DNA from: Mytilisepta virgata
Taxonomy: Eukaryota; Mollusca; Bivalvia; Mytilida; Mytilidae
Reading direction: 5' to 3'
Assembly (NCBI GenBank): GCA_028015205.1
Contig: CM051518.1
Span: 30,470,001 to 30,534,000 of the forward strand
Length of the DNA stretch: 64,000 nt
Positions 1 to 13,500 of the stretch are shown here, in pieces. Under the pieces are notes generated by a model. It was not told where the DNA came from. It did no database searches and worked only from the letters and a program-made list of their open reading frames with translations. Every line of letters begins with the position of its first letter. Position 1 is the first letter of the stretch. The translations under genes were made by a program, and so were the position numbers.

Positions 1-22
1 AACTAAACAAACAAACAAACAA
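1..22 (+). repeat. 3' tail of a SINE cut by the window edge
   Basis: The window opens with AACTAAAC followed by (AAAC)n. The reverse complement of the complete SINE at 30076-30343 ends in the same CCAACTAAAC(AAAC)n tail. This is therefore probably the end of a + strand copy of that SINE whose body lies to the left of the window. A simple (AAAC)n microsatellite is the alternative. Confidence 0.4.
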
Positions 23-1436
23 ATATATAATATATCTAAATTATTATAAAATATACAGTTTATTTGTTCAATACTTAGAAACAAGTACTAATGCAGTCTT
101 AGGGAGCTTTTCATAAGTACCGGTACAAATAAAGTGTATATTTTCCAACAATGTACAATGATGTATGTATATTGTTTTTATCCTGCAATGATAAATTTTT
201 ATCTATTATTGAGGCAAGCAATGAAAATGGGGCATTTCTGGCATGTAATCTAGGAAATACATAATTCATAAAAACACTGAAAAAGTATCAGTACACAGTA
301 CAAACTATCATTGCTAAGGCCACAGCAAATTGATTTTAAGTTCTTTGGATTTTACCCGTCCAAATTTCGGACTTTGTTAATTTTAAGAAGAGAAAAATTT
401 TGCCTCTTCATTTTCCAAAAATTCTGAAAATTTGACCCAAATTCTTCATTTTTCAAGAAATTGAAAGTAAAGTGTTGCCTGCTCCTAAAATTTGTTAAAG
501 CATAATAAAAAATTCCATTTTTAGTTAAAAAAAATTTGTGCCGCATGTAAATTTGATCATCACCTGAAAAAAACTAGTCCTCAAGAAAAAAAAAATAAAA
601 TAAAAATTTCGCTCACCCACACCTATTTTTGCCATAAAAAATCCAAAGAACTAAAAATCAGTTTAGTGTGGCCTAATGATGACAAGTGTACAAGGAGTTG
701 ATAGATGCTACTAGCAGAATATGGAAATATCTATCACATTTTATCTGGCTATTTAACAGGCGAGTTGGAGTATATTATTTTTAAGCCTGATTAGATGTAG
801 ATTCTCCTTCAGGTACGAGTGAGTTATGGAATTTCTCCACCCAAGATAGTTAAATTTTCGGTTTACAACACGCAAGCCTTTAGCGAGCGTGTTAAAATCT
901 AAAATTTAACTATTGAGGGTGGAGAAATTCCATAACTCATGAGTAAATTGAAGGAGAATCTGTTTCTCCTATGATTTTTGACAAAAACCTCAAGAAAATG
1001 TCGTTGCTATGTAGTTTGTTGACAAAGACGTCATATCGGGACTTCTCTAGTTTATCGTTCTAATAACTGTAGAAAAAAGGGCAGTTATTCATAGAAATTT
1101 AATCACTGAGAAGTGGTTAAAGATATTATGTATTTTTATCCCACCGATTAAACACCTCAGGAATAGGAGAAATATATATAATGAGTAACCTGAAAACACC
1201 ATGAACACAGGATATTTAAATATTTTGTGAAGGGAAATATGAAGTCCATCACTTTCCAACCAACATATTATTTTAGGCAAGTACTCACATATTGTCTTGA
1301 AAAGGTCTATCTATTTATATAAGTACTCTTTATTCAGTAATTCATGACTTCTGCTAAAAAAATGCTTTTATTCATAAAGCTGCTGTCAAATCATATCATA
1401 AGGCATGAAATTAATAATAGCCCTCTTTTTATGAAG
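23..1436. other. POLR1C intron sequence (5' part of gene is outside the window)
   Basis: This is AT-rich non-coding sequence upstream of the first visible POLR1C exon. No stretch here matches the N-terminal ~125 residues expected of RPAC1, so those exons must lie to the left. Apart from the foldback at 799-961, nothing is recognised. Confidence 0.6.
799..961. repeat. Foldback element with nested inner hairpin
   Basis: Left arm 799-858 and right arm 901-961 are near-perfect reverse complements of about 60 bases. They share AGATTCTCCTTC, GAGTTATGGAATTTCTCCA and AGTTAAATTTT. The 42-base spacer holds a second inverted repeat, AACACGC at 867-873 against GCGTGTT at 887-893, and is more GC-rich than the arms. 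The structure suits a foldback or MITE-type element. No clear target duplication was found. Confidence 0.75.
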
Positions 1437-1553
1437 GTGATTCTGAACCTACCCCAGGAGATACTTTAGAGTTTCAACTGAAAGTTAAATGTACTAAATG
1501 TTTGAAAGTGACAGATACAACAGATCCTGATGACCTGTACAAAGATCATAAAG
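1437..1553 (+). CDS. POLR1C: POLR1C exon a (first visible)
   Basis: The acceptor is ...ATGAAG before 1437 and the donor is GTAAGA from 1554. The exon begins with GT, completing a split codon (probably Gly). It reads [20 protein letters not shown] then [18 protein letters not shown] and leaves one base (G) for the next codon. This is the insert domain of RPAC1. The conserved DTLEF(Q/R)L(K/Q)V(K/R)CT core fixes the identity. The exact 5' edge depends on the upstream exon, which is not in the window. Confidence 0.9.
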
Positions 1554-4500
1554 GTAAGATGTCAAATTGTATACATGTTCACGATTTTTTGGATTTTATA
1601 CAGATCTTACGGGTATAAACATTATTCTCTGAAGTTTGGACTGTTTCATCCACATATCGGACAGTTAGATATTTGTGGTCTTATTCAAGAACAGTGGTAG
1701 CGCTTAGTGATATGAAAAATCCATATCTCTTATTAGATAACAAGAAAAATAAATGGAAATGGTGAGCTGTCAAAAGGGGCGTAAAACGACTAAAATGTAT
1801 GGAAAACAATAGTCGAACAAAACCAAATATAAAATCGTAAAAAAACAACAACAAACTAAAAAGTTAAACCTTTTGACAGCTCACCATTTCCATTTATTTT
1901 TCTTGTTATCTATTGTCGCATGAGCTGTTTCGCAACATACTTAGTTTTTTTTATCATATCTCTTATTGACCCTTTTATGATGCAATATCATTTAGCGTGT
2001 ATTTGATTGGTTGTCAGTCTTGCTAAGCAAGGTCACAATTATGAAACTGCTTTCTTCTTTTATTATTCTGCAGACAGATAACTGCTAAAATTTGTGTACT
2101 GAAGATGTCAGACATCACAAAAACAAATATTCCAAGGAAATATGAGAAAGAGGTTTCAGAATTCATGAAAACTGAATATCAGTTTATGTCAACTGTCTTT
2201 TTTAAATGATATCAAACTTTTGAAATTCAATAACTTGTGTTGTTCAATTTCCATTCATCGTGAAACTTTTAATCATATAAAATTTTGATACTGTAGTGGC
2301 ATGAATATTTGTTCATTACCAGTAGCACCTGCCATATATATGCATCTGAAATTCAAATTTACCTTACCACAAGCAAACCATTTTTGATGATATAAGGGTA
2401 TACCACTTGCCTTATTGTCATATGGGTAATTCACCTTAAGTGCCATCTTTTCTGGTATACAAACCAAGAGATATTATGTACATTAAGGATAAATACATGT
2501 ATCTGTCCTATGATGACTCAGTAAAAAATATATTTTTCAGTGACAACAAAGCATTTAAAGTGGCTACCTATTGGAAATCAAGCAGAATTAGTGAGTAAAT
2601 TATTACAAATCTAATTATGGTCACTGTTGCAATGATAGGAATTGATATTGTTTGAAAATAAACTTACAAGCAAGCTAATTATTAGGCATAATTGATTATT
2701 AAGTTGTTCATTGACTATTCTCTATTTTTACATCCAATAGAAATCAAGTTAACGTCACATGCTTTTTTAAACTAAAATGGCATACCAAAGGTGACAAACG
2801 TCCAGCATAAATGAAATCAATTTCCACTTTTTCTCAAATGGTAAAATGAATTAAAATGTTTAAAGAAAAGGACCAAATAACAAGTCAAAGACTCATTCTG
2901 AGTGCTCACAAGGTACATGCCATGTTACATTGAAAGTTACCCCTAAATGAACGACAAATTCTTGGCAAACTTTTATAGTTGTAATCCTTTTAACAACAGT
3001 TTCAGAAGTGGACGAGATACCCTTAAACCGGTTACAACTATGGCAATATAAACATTGTATTAACTACAATATCATTGTAGGGTTCTACAGTATAATCATT
3101 TTTTCCCACTTGTTTGTTTGCTTTTCCAATAAATTTATCATTTTTAAACCCTCCACAAACATAGTTTTGGGTGTATATAGGAATCAGCCTATCCATCTGT
3201 CTGTGTCTGTCTGTCTAGAATTTTTTTGTACCTTCAGTTTCTCAAACATGCCTTATCAGAGGTTAATGAAACTTTGCATACTGTTAGATCCTAGTACGTA
3301 GATGTGTGCATGCAAAGTATGTCCTGGTCCAATACTTTTTCCCATAATTTTATACCCTTTTATGTTTTGGACTTAGAAATTCTGTCTTTCCCCCAATTTT
3401 TTTTGTACCCGCATTTTCTCAAACATGCCTTATCAGAGGTTAATGAAACTTTGCATACTGTTAGATCCTAGTACATAGATGTGCACATGCGAAGTTGTCC
3501 TGGTCCAGTACTTTTTTCCATGTTGATATTCTTTTGGACATAGAAATTCTGTTCTGGTCCAAAACTTTAGCCTTTTATTAGATATGCACATAATAAGGAT
3601 TTCATTGATCAATTACCGGTAGCTCCTCATATCTTTGTTAAATAGGGCTTCATAATTTTATAACACACATTTGATATCAGTTTCTTTTGGTAAATTCCTT
3701 TTTTTTTCTTATTGTATAATAAAAAATACCAAAATTATGTCTCTTTTTAAGAATTATTCTGTTCATTTATACCCAGTTGAACAGCGTTATAATGTACCTG
3801 TGCCCATTTAATTTTAAATTTCTTTCTATAATAAAATTGGCAGTTTCTTATATGATAGGAGTGGGGGGTATTGATTGTGACCTTTGCTCACAGCAAGGTT
3901 GCCATTTCCTCAGGCAATCCTAACCTCACTTGTTGTTATTGAATAAACCAATAATTGTCTTTTGATTTTGTAAATATGAAGTGTTCTTGCCTTTTGAAAA
4001 ACTAAAAGACCACTCAGTGAAAATAATTTTTTTCAAAAGTCAGTAAAATTGCACATTTACCTGATCAAAGAACAGTAATTGTACAGAGACAACTACTATA
4101 TCCCTGACTTTGGCATGTGGAAACAATTCAGTAGGGTTAAACTAGTTATTTTGGATCCAGACCCTCCAACTATTTATAGTCACAGGCAAATGAAAACACA
4201 AATAGAAGCACAGTAAAACTGAAATAGAAATCTATACAATCTGTTAGAAAAGTACCTCAGGATATTAATTTACAGTAACCAGAAGGACAAACAAGCAAGG
4301 TATAAAGCAGGAATGCTCACAGTCACTGAAATTTTCCTCACAACCAAAATATCATTGGCAAAATCATCAAGCTGTCCAACAAAACAATTGTTTCAGTTGC
4401 AGGATTCCAAATAGATTTTTTATTGCATAGAAATGATAGATTGTTTTTGGTCAAGTATGATCTTCTGCAATGCCATAATAATGGAACACAAATAATTTAG

Positions 4501-7500
4501 TTATTATGTAAGGATCAAGTAAGCCAATAAATATTCTTACAACAAAAAAACAAGATTCAGTGATTTGATAACAATTTTGATTTTTCTAGCTAGTATACAT
4601 AGATATACCGGTATATCGTTGTGCACCTGCCTTCAAAATATATCAAGGACTGTACAGATACAGTGTTGTCAGACTGAGTTACTGTTCTTTGTTTAATATT
4701 TCAGTTTAAGGAAGGTGATATAAGACCAGTACATGATGATATTTTAATTGCCAAGTTACGTCCTGGTCAGGTAATTATTTACCGGTATACATATCTATTT
4801 GGATAAGATAACATTATAGTAACAAGTGTTTTTTTCTGATCAATGATGTACTTTTACTTCAGAAACTGATTTCTGGATTCGTTGCACTTCAGATATTGAT
4901 CAAATATTTTCTTAAGACAGTATGGGTCAAACATTTTTTATTAGAACTTTCACGTTTATTATCAAATTGATTTGTGGTGATGTCCTATTTTATTGTCTCG
5001 CCTGTGACAAAAAGTCATGAAGGCGTGATATAGGTATTACTTTCCAAGAACACTTAAAACTTTTACTTTTCACAAATAATACTTACAATTAAGTTTTTTG
5101 GTCCACAGATACCTTCAATCTAATTAAAAACCGATCTCTCATCGCTCCCGTTTTCTGATATATCGCGTGGGGGATCTAACGAAATCCGCTTTGAGGTCAC
5201 ATGTGAGTGAACTGGAACTTATGAATTTATAATAATATGCAAATGAGTTGACTTCCTATCAATAAGCCAATCAAAAAAGTTTATGAATTCTGGGGACTGA
5301 CGATTTCTTCGTTAATAAAATGAGTTACATCCCTTTACCACACGATCAACTTACAAGATCGCCTAAGCCGCAAATTCATTGGTCGAACAGGACACACCTA
5401 CGAGGTCACTCACATGTGACCTCAAAGTGGGTTTCGTTAGATCTCCCACGCGACATATCAGAAAACGGGAGCGATGAGAGATCGGTTTTTAATTAGATTG
5501 AGATACCTTATGGTATAAACTTTGCCGCAGTATACTTGTCTTGTGACCCTGACCTCATTTCATGGTTCACTGACTTCATAAACATAAATGTAAAATCTGC
5601 GTCCAAGTTTCATTGTTAAATTCATTTCTCAGCAATTGTAATACATAGGCCAACCATATTTGATCTATGGATAGTTCTTAGTGGGTACATGCCAGTCTGA
5701 CACCTGGCTTGGGACCTTGACCTTAATTTCATGCTTGAGTGACTTTGTCAGATTTTCGTGGTCAAGTCCATTTCTCAGCAACTATAATACCTAGACCCAC
5801 CATATTTGGTCAATAGATAGTTCTTGTTGGGTACATGTCACTGACAGTCAGTCTGACACCTGCCTTTTGACCTTGACCTCAATTGCCTGGTTGAATGACT
5901 TGTGTCACATTTTCATGATTTAGTCCATTTCTTAGCAACTGTAATACCTAAGCCCACCATATCTGGTCAATAGATAGTTCTTAGTAGGTACATGCCAGTC
6001 TAACACCTGTCTATAGACCTTGACCTCAATTTCATGCTTGGGTGACTTTGTCACATTTTCTTTGTTTTGTCCATTTCTCAGCAACTATAATACCTAGACC
6101 CATCATATTTGGTCACTAGATAATTCTTAGAGAGCACACAACAGTTTTTCTTAGAACTTTTCATGACGTCATGAATTGAAGGAACATACTCAAAAGATTG
6201 ATAGCTGGACAATTGGCTGTATCATATACCCATAGACAACCATATATCAAATAAAACATATTTCTTCAAGCTTTCACTGTATACAAGTATTTTTAAGGAA
6301 TTCCTTTCCAAATTCTTACCATTACAGAAAGATAACTGACAAAAAATAGGCCTCCCCCCTTCAAATATTTCAAAAACAGACCAACCTCAGAGCATCCAAG
6401 CAAAGACTCCTGCGTAATTTAGAGAACTGAGTATATGTGTTTTCCAAAGTACACAATCAACTGGTTTCAGCACATGTAGTTTCAGGGTACATTTGCCGCC
6501 TTTTAAAATTGCTACATGAAGTGGTATAAAAATGTTGTGTTTTCACCTACACTATTTTTGGATGTTTTCAGAGTAGTCTCCCATTAATAAAACTTTTATG
6601 AAAATAATTACTTTTTTACATTTCATGCCTTTTTTAAACTTAAAATAAAGCCAAGACTCTAATTTAAATAATGAAACCAAAAAATAATCAGAAATCAATA
6701 TCTAGAACTTATAAATAGAGGGAATTCCATACCTATGACATAATATATTTAGGGAAAAATCACTGTTGTTTGCATTCTTAGTGGATACATATCGGTATGA
6801 CACCTGTCTCTGGACCTTGACCTCAGTTTCATGCTTGAGTGACTTGTGTTAAATTTTGGAGATAAAGTCCAATTCCTCAGCAACTGTAATACCTAGACCC
6901 ATCATATTTGGTCTGTAGATAGTGCTTAGTGGATAAATGCCAGTCTAACACTTGAATTTCATGCTTGAGTGACTTAATATATACCGGTATACATTTTCAT
7001 GATTTAGTCTATTTTCAAGCAACTGTACTAACTAGACCCACAGTATTTAGTTGATTAAGGTTCTTAATGGGTATTTACCACTTTAACATCTGACACCTTA
7101 CCTTTGACCTCTATTTCATGCTTGATTGACCTGTTTCATGTTTTTGGGATAATGTCCATTTCTCAGCAACTGCAATACATAGACCAACCATATTTGGTCT
7201 ATATATAGATAGTCCTTAGTGGGTACATGGCTGTCTGAGACCTTGACCTGAATTTCACACTTGAGTCACATTTTCATGATTAAGTCCATTGCTTCGTACC
7301 TGTAATACATGTACCTATATCTACTGTATATGTTCTATAGATACTTCTTGGCAAGTAGGTGTCAGTCTGACACCTAAGCTTGACCACAATTTTAGGCTTG
7401 AGTGACTCTCATGCCATTTTTACAAATAAGTCCATTTCTCAACAAATGTTATAAATTTATGCAGACCCACCATTTTTTTATCTATAGATAGTTTTTGGTA

Positions 7501-10500
7501 CATACCAGTCTGAGACTGGTCGGCTGACCTTGAACACAATTTTAGGCTTGAATGACATCCATAAGATTTTTGAGACAAATTTGATCTGACAATTACTATT
7601 TCTTTTAAGGCATTTTCCTTTGACTTGCAATGTCGGGTATCAGATTAACTTTAATCTGTGTCTATATGAGTACTCAGGCCACACATTTAGTGTGTCCACC
7701 CTTGTTTAAAAAAAACAAAAAATGTAAAATCTTAAATGGAAAATCTAAGCATCTAGGCAATCGTTAATTACAACTAAAGAAAAGAAGTCTTGGAAGGAAA
7801 AGGTTATTTCAAGTAGCATGAATTTTTTTTTTAAATATATGCTTTAAAGAAACATAGTGAATATAAAGTGCATTTTAGCATGAAAGTAACCTGTTTCCCA
7901 CTTCTCAGTAATGATGCTTTCTACATGTTTTAGATTTTTGCAAAAATATTTGACTGTAATTTTAAAACATCCATTTTATCTGATTTTTGTAAATTACATA
8001 GTGGTAACTTTTGCAGGAGTTAGACATCAGAATGCATTGTGTTAAAGGTATTGGAAAAGATCATGCTAAATTTTCTCCTGTTGGTAAGATTTGTTAGCCT
8101 TTTACTCTATTCCTGGCCATTTTATGCTTTGTCAACTCAAAGGATAGTAAAAAATTCTAACCTTATGAAGGTCACATTGACACTATCACAAATAATTATG
8201 CTGTCTTAGAAGTCTGATATTATTAGATCTACGTTCATATATTCAACCTAGAAGCAGCAAACCATCTATAAAAAGCTTATTGAATGAAGTCTTAAAAGTG
8301 TAATAATTATTATTGTATAGCAACGTAATATTCCCTGTAGAAAGTAACCAAAAGTTCGCATGTAATTTTAGCCGATATTGCACGGAAAGCAATATTACAT
8401 TGTAAGGACAATGTCTGATAGTTTTTTGAGGTTATTTCTGGGATCTGGGTGGTGTCGCCATACAATAAAAGGGTTATTGCATGAAAAAGGAAATATTGAC
8501 ACTCGTAGAATATCATATCGCACTTGCAAGCTTGTGCAATATTACATTCTACTTGGGACAATATTTCCCAGTATTCGTGCAATGACCCTATATTATACCA
8601 CTTTCAAACAGAGTTTGGGGGTATATAGGAATCACTCTTTCAATCAGTCTGTTTGTTTATCTGTCGATATCCTAAACCATCTAATGGAATTCAGTGATTT
8701 TTTATGCAACATTTTTTCACCACATAGCAAAATAATTCATGCCATCATAAAGATGAGACAATTTGACACTTATTTAAATCATATAGAAATAATCAGGCAA
8801 GTTCAATTTCTCCTTAATGGTCTCATGGAATTTAATCAAACTTCAGATAAATGAAGCTCACCATAACTACTTTCTGTTTTATGTTTTGAAGGGAGATAAT
8901 TTTACATAAGAATTTCTTTAATTTATCATATGGTATACATACAATATTGACCTTGTCTTAAAATGTGTGATAGATTTCATTAAAACTTCACACAAGAGTA
9001 ATGTACCATATAAAGGTAAATAAGAAGCAGATATTTTGTGTTTCAAATTCTCTCCTTTCAAACTGGTGGGGTAGGATGGTTCCTGACTTTGATTAAATGA
9101 TCTCTGTGTATGTTTTTCATATTCTGACAATTTTTTTTCAATTTGTTCTTCTAAAAGAACCATACTCTGCAAAGTTTTGTTTTCACAATAGGCTATTTGA
9201 AAACTTGTTGTCAGTTTCATGGATCTGAAACCATAATTTTAAGTTATTTCCCCAAGACAGAGACTACATCTGGATTGTATAGCAGTGGTGAGAAGTAAAT
9301 TAATATAAATTTATGAAATTATATATATATATTGGATGCCATTCTGAAATTCATATAGATAGGAAAAAATTATAAACAGAATGTCTTTTCATTATAACCA
9401 GTAGTAGTCTTTGTTGAGGGAATTAATCAAAAGTGAGTTGTTGATAAGGGCTTTAAAGGAACTGAAAAGTTTCAAGGGGTCAGATTTACCCAAGTCTTGA
9501 ATATCTCAACATTAACACAACCAGATGACATCAGAATTTCATTTATACATTCCCTGATGTTCTTGACCATTCATATTTAGTGCCAAGTTTGTATTTTTTA
9601 TTGCATAAACATTCTATCAAAATGTGCAACTTATTGTTGAAATGAAACATCTCTCTAAAGAATTTGACGATGCAGAAAGATAGCATTTGAATATTAGACT
9701 TGTCATATATTATTTCATACTGTAGTTACAGTTATAACTCAACTTATTATATGTGATGAATGTATTGCAGCTACAGCATCCTATAGACTTTTACCAGAAA
9801 TTACATTACTGAAATCTATAGAGGGACATTTAGCTGAAAAACTACAGACATGTTTCTCACCTGGTGTAATAGAAATAGAAAGAATAAAAGGTTTGTATAC
9901 TAAAGTTATTTTATATCACATCTTTGTCTTCAATGACAAATTAAACATGAAAATGTGGTCTTCATCATATACTTAAAGTGCAGATTTTGACTATTAGTTG
10001 TCCAAAACCTCACCAACAACCTAAATGGGTAATTCATAATCTTAGTACATGTACACTTTTATAGATCAGAACAGCCATACTCGTGACCAAAATCAAAATT
10101 TGTTTTTATAAATGTATGCTAGAAATTTTGACTTCTGAGCTAACATTTTAACCATTTGACAAAGTGATAAAAACAATATTTTCAGCTGATGGCACTTGAC
10201 TATGTTCCAGTCATAAACTTCTTTAGAATGGATTCCCAAAAATATACGTTAGCAAACTGTAGCAAATCAGAGCAACATTGCTGTTGAATCTATAAAAAAA
10301 AATGTAAAAATTAATTTTCCTTAGTGCAATAGAAAAAAAAAAGACTTTTTAGCTCACATGTACCAAAGATTCATGTGAACTATTGCAGTTATTTTGCGTT
10401 CAGCGTCAACATGGTCAGTAAACTTTTACATTTTAATCTTCTCCTCTGAAACCACTGGGTCAATTGGGCCTGATCTTTGATGGAATAGTGCTTTGGTGGT

Positions 10501-13500
10501 CCCTTATCCGATATCTGTTTCGGGTTCCTGACCTCCAAAAAATATCCATAATTGCGAAAAATAGACATGTCAACATAATATTGTTAAAGAATCTTCTTAT
10601 CTGAAACTTGTTGGTCCATTGAGACCAAACATTGATGAAATCGTCCTTAACTTCTCCACTTTCAAAATGTGTCCATAAATCATTACCTTGGACTGATTTA
10701 GTGTGAATTGGGGGAACCAATCTTACTCTTCTTGTCTTTTCATGACTGGTATATTTTGTGAAAAATTTATTTTCTGCATGCTTTATTGAATATTGATTTT
10801 AAATTGGTTCAATGGTTTAAAAAAAAGTAATGTATCTATGTAAAATTCTTAAAGAAAATCTAGTGATGTGACCATGCAACAGATATTTTCATTCCATCAA
10901 CAAGTGATCATCAAACATTCAGTGATTTTTCTGTGTTGCATATTTAATGTACTTGATTGAAAAATATAATCATGCTATTTTTGATAATTTATAATAACAT
11001 AGAATTGAAATTTATGTAAATTGTTCAGGGATCACTTGTTTACAAAGCCGTGTTCTGTCCAGAGGGAAAACTCATTTCCAATAATAGATTCTAATTTCCA
11101 TTTGTACCTGAAGGTAACAAAGCCGTTAAAGCAATAAGACCTTGTTTTGTGCAAGAAAATACAATAAAAATATAATGCAAATTGTAATATCAGTACAATT
11201 ATACTTTCATTTATTTACTTATGGTCAGATTTCAGTATCGATACCATATAGCCTTGACACATCCAAAACCAGGACTCTGTATTAAGTTGCTCATTTCTGT
11301 GGTCCCTTAACTATTATGTTTACAGAGGTTCCACTGTAGTAAAGTGTCCTCTAGAAAATGGTTTAGAGCTACTATTAACAATTACATATATATTATAGAA
11401 AGAGTGAACAACAGTAAACCATTGCACCATTGTTATACAGGATATAAATAGGTATTGCTCATGTTAACAGGAAAGAAGAAAGCAAGGGTAGCTAATACAA
11501 GAAGAGATGCATGCAGTCGTGAAGTGTTCCGTCATGAAGATCTGAAAGATTTAGTTAAACTTGAAAGAATTAGAGATCACTTTATTTGTAAGTTTATTCG
11601 AATCTTCCAAAGATGTATTATTGTTTTATATTGAAAACATTATTCACTGCCTGTATAAAGGTGTACATATAAACTTAAGCTACTGCATGTCTTACATTAG
11701 ATTGAAAAACTAGTTTTAGCTCTCCAGGACTAGTCTAGCCAACTAACATATTTAGTTAACCTGGCCAAAGGCCATGTGAGCTTTTGTCATCACTTCACGT
11801 CCGTCATCCGTCCGTCGTCAGTTAACTTTTTACATTTTAATCTTCTCCTCTGACACCACTGGGCCAAATGAAATTAAATTTGGCAGGAAGCATCTGTGTA
11901 AGGTCCTTAATAAAGTTTGCTCATTTCGTCAGACAACAAACATGGTGGCCATGGGCATTTGTTGATTTTGATTGGCTAAGTTTTCAAAAATCTTCTCCTC
12001 TGAAACTGCTAGGCCAAATGGAACAAAACTTGAGAGGAAGCATAAATGGGAGGTCCTTTATAAAGTATCCTCATTTCGTCCCAATTGGACTACAAATATG
12101 ACTCAAATAGGTACATCAAAACTCTGTGGTTTCAAACTTCATTGCGTTTAAGATAAAGTAAAAGAATTATTTTCATTGGATATTTGAATTCGTGGTTTAC
12201 TGGGACCCACAAAAACCAGGAAAATTGGTATACAACAAATAATAATGAATTCACAGTATATTGGAGGTCCTTCATAAAATTTCCTCATTTCGTCCTGATT
12301 GGACTACAAATATGGACGCCGTGGGCAGTTCTTTTTTTTGATTGGCTGATATAAAACAATCTTCTCATCTGAAGTCGCTTGGCGAAATGGAACGAAAGTT
12401 GACAGCAAACATCTATGGGAGGTTCTTTACAAAGTTTCTTCATTTCATCCTAATCGGGCAACAAATATGGCCGTCATTCTTGTTTCTCATTGGTTGATTT
12501 AAAAAAATAAAAAATTCTGGAATGACTTGGCCAAAACTATCAGCCAAACTTGACAGGAAGCATCTATGGAAAGTCTTTTATGAAATGAATTTTTTTCATC
12601 CTGATTGGATGACTAGCATGGCTGACATGGGCAATTCTTGTTCCTGATAGGCTGATATAAAGAAATATATTTTCTCTGAAACCTCTTTGCCAAATAGAAC
12701 GAAAATTGACAGGAAGCATCTGTGGGAGGTTTTTTACAAAGTTTTCTCTTGTCCAGATCAGGCAACAAACATGGCTGCCATGGCCAATTCTTGTTTCTGA
12801 TTGATTGATTAAAAATAGAACATAGTCAGGTGAGTGATACAGGCTCAGCCCTCTGAGCTTCTAATTTAATCTTCTCAGATATCCCTAGACCTTTTGATCT
12901 ACTTGGCCAAAATGAACTAAAATAATGTCTGTGTAATTTGCTCATTTGTCCCAAATTTACTACTAAGACAGTAACAATAAAATGTTTTTGTTTGTAATGA
13001 GTCAAAACTTTTAAAAATTTCTCCTTTGAAACTGTGTGGCCAAATGAACTAGAGCATCAATGGAAGGATCCCTGTTAAATTTATCCATTTTGTCCGAGTT
13101 AATGTAGTGGCAATTGCAAATACATGTACCTTTAAAACAAAATATTCACTGAAGATGCTTGGATAGACTACAAGTTTATATATATGAAACATCAGTGAGG
13201 AGATCAATTAAATAGCTTAAAAGTGGACAAATCTCCTCTGAAACGGCTTGTACAAAATGAAAAAATACTTCATATGAAACATCAGTGGATGGTCAGAAGA
13301 TCATGGTTGTCATTATGAATAATTAAGTCAGATTTATATTAGGTTTCATTTGAGTGAGCCACTAGTCAAAAAAGCAAAGATGGTTCATAGAGAAAAGAAA
13401 TAGGTTGAATGTTAATTATTCTTTATAGTTTCAGTGGAATCTACGGGAGTTCTGACACCAGATGTATTAATGTGTGAAGCAATAAAAATATTAATGAAGA

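Noticed and set aside
4994..7704. CRISPR-like array
   Set aside because: The repeats are ~145 bp, diverged and contiguous, without unique spacers, in a eukaryotic intron. They are a minisatellite-type core of a mobile element.
8378..8854. 158-codon open frame on the + strand
   Set aside because: It lies in a POLR1C intron across an inverted-repeat remnant and a 'TACCCCC' repeat head. The peptide resembles nothing known and changes character at the repeat junction.
8918..9220. 100-codon open frame on the minus strand with a charged, coiled-coil-like start
   Set aside because: It is in the intron of POLR1C, has no family resemblance and no splice-consistent partner exons. It is within chance expectation for this length of sequence.
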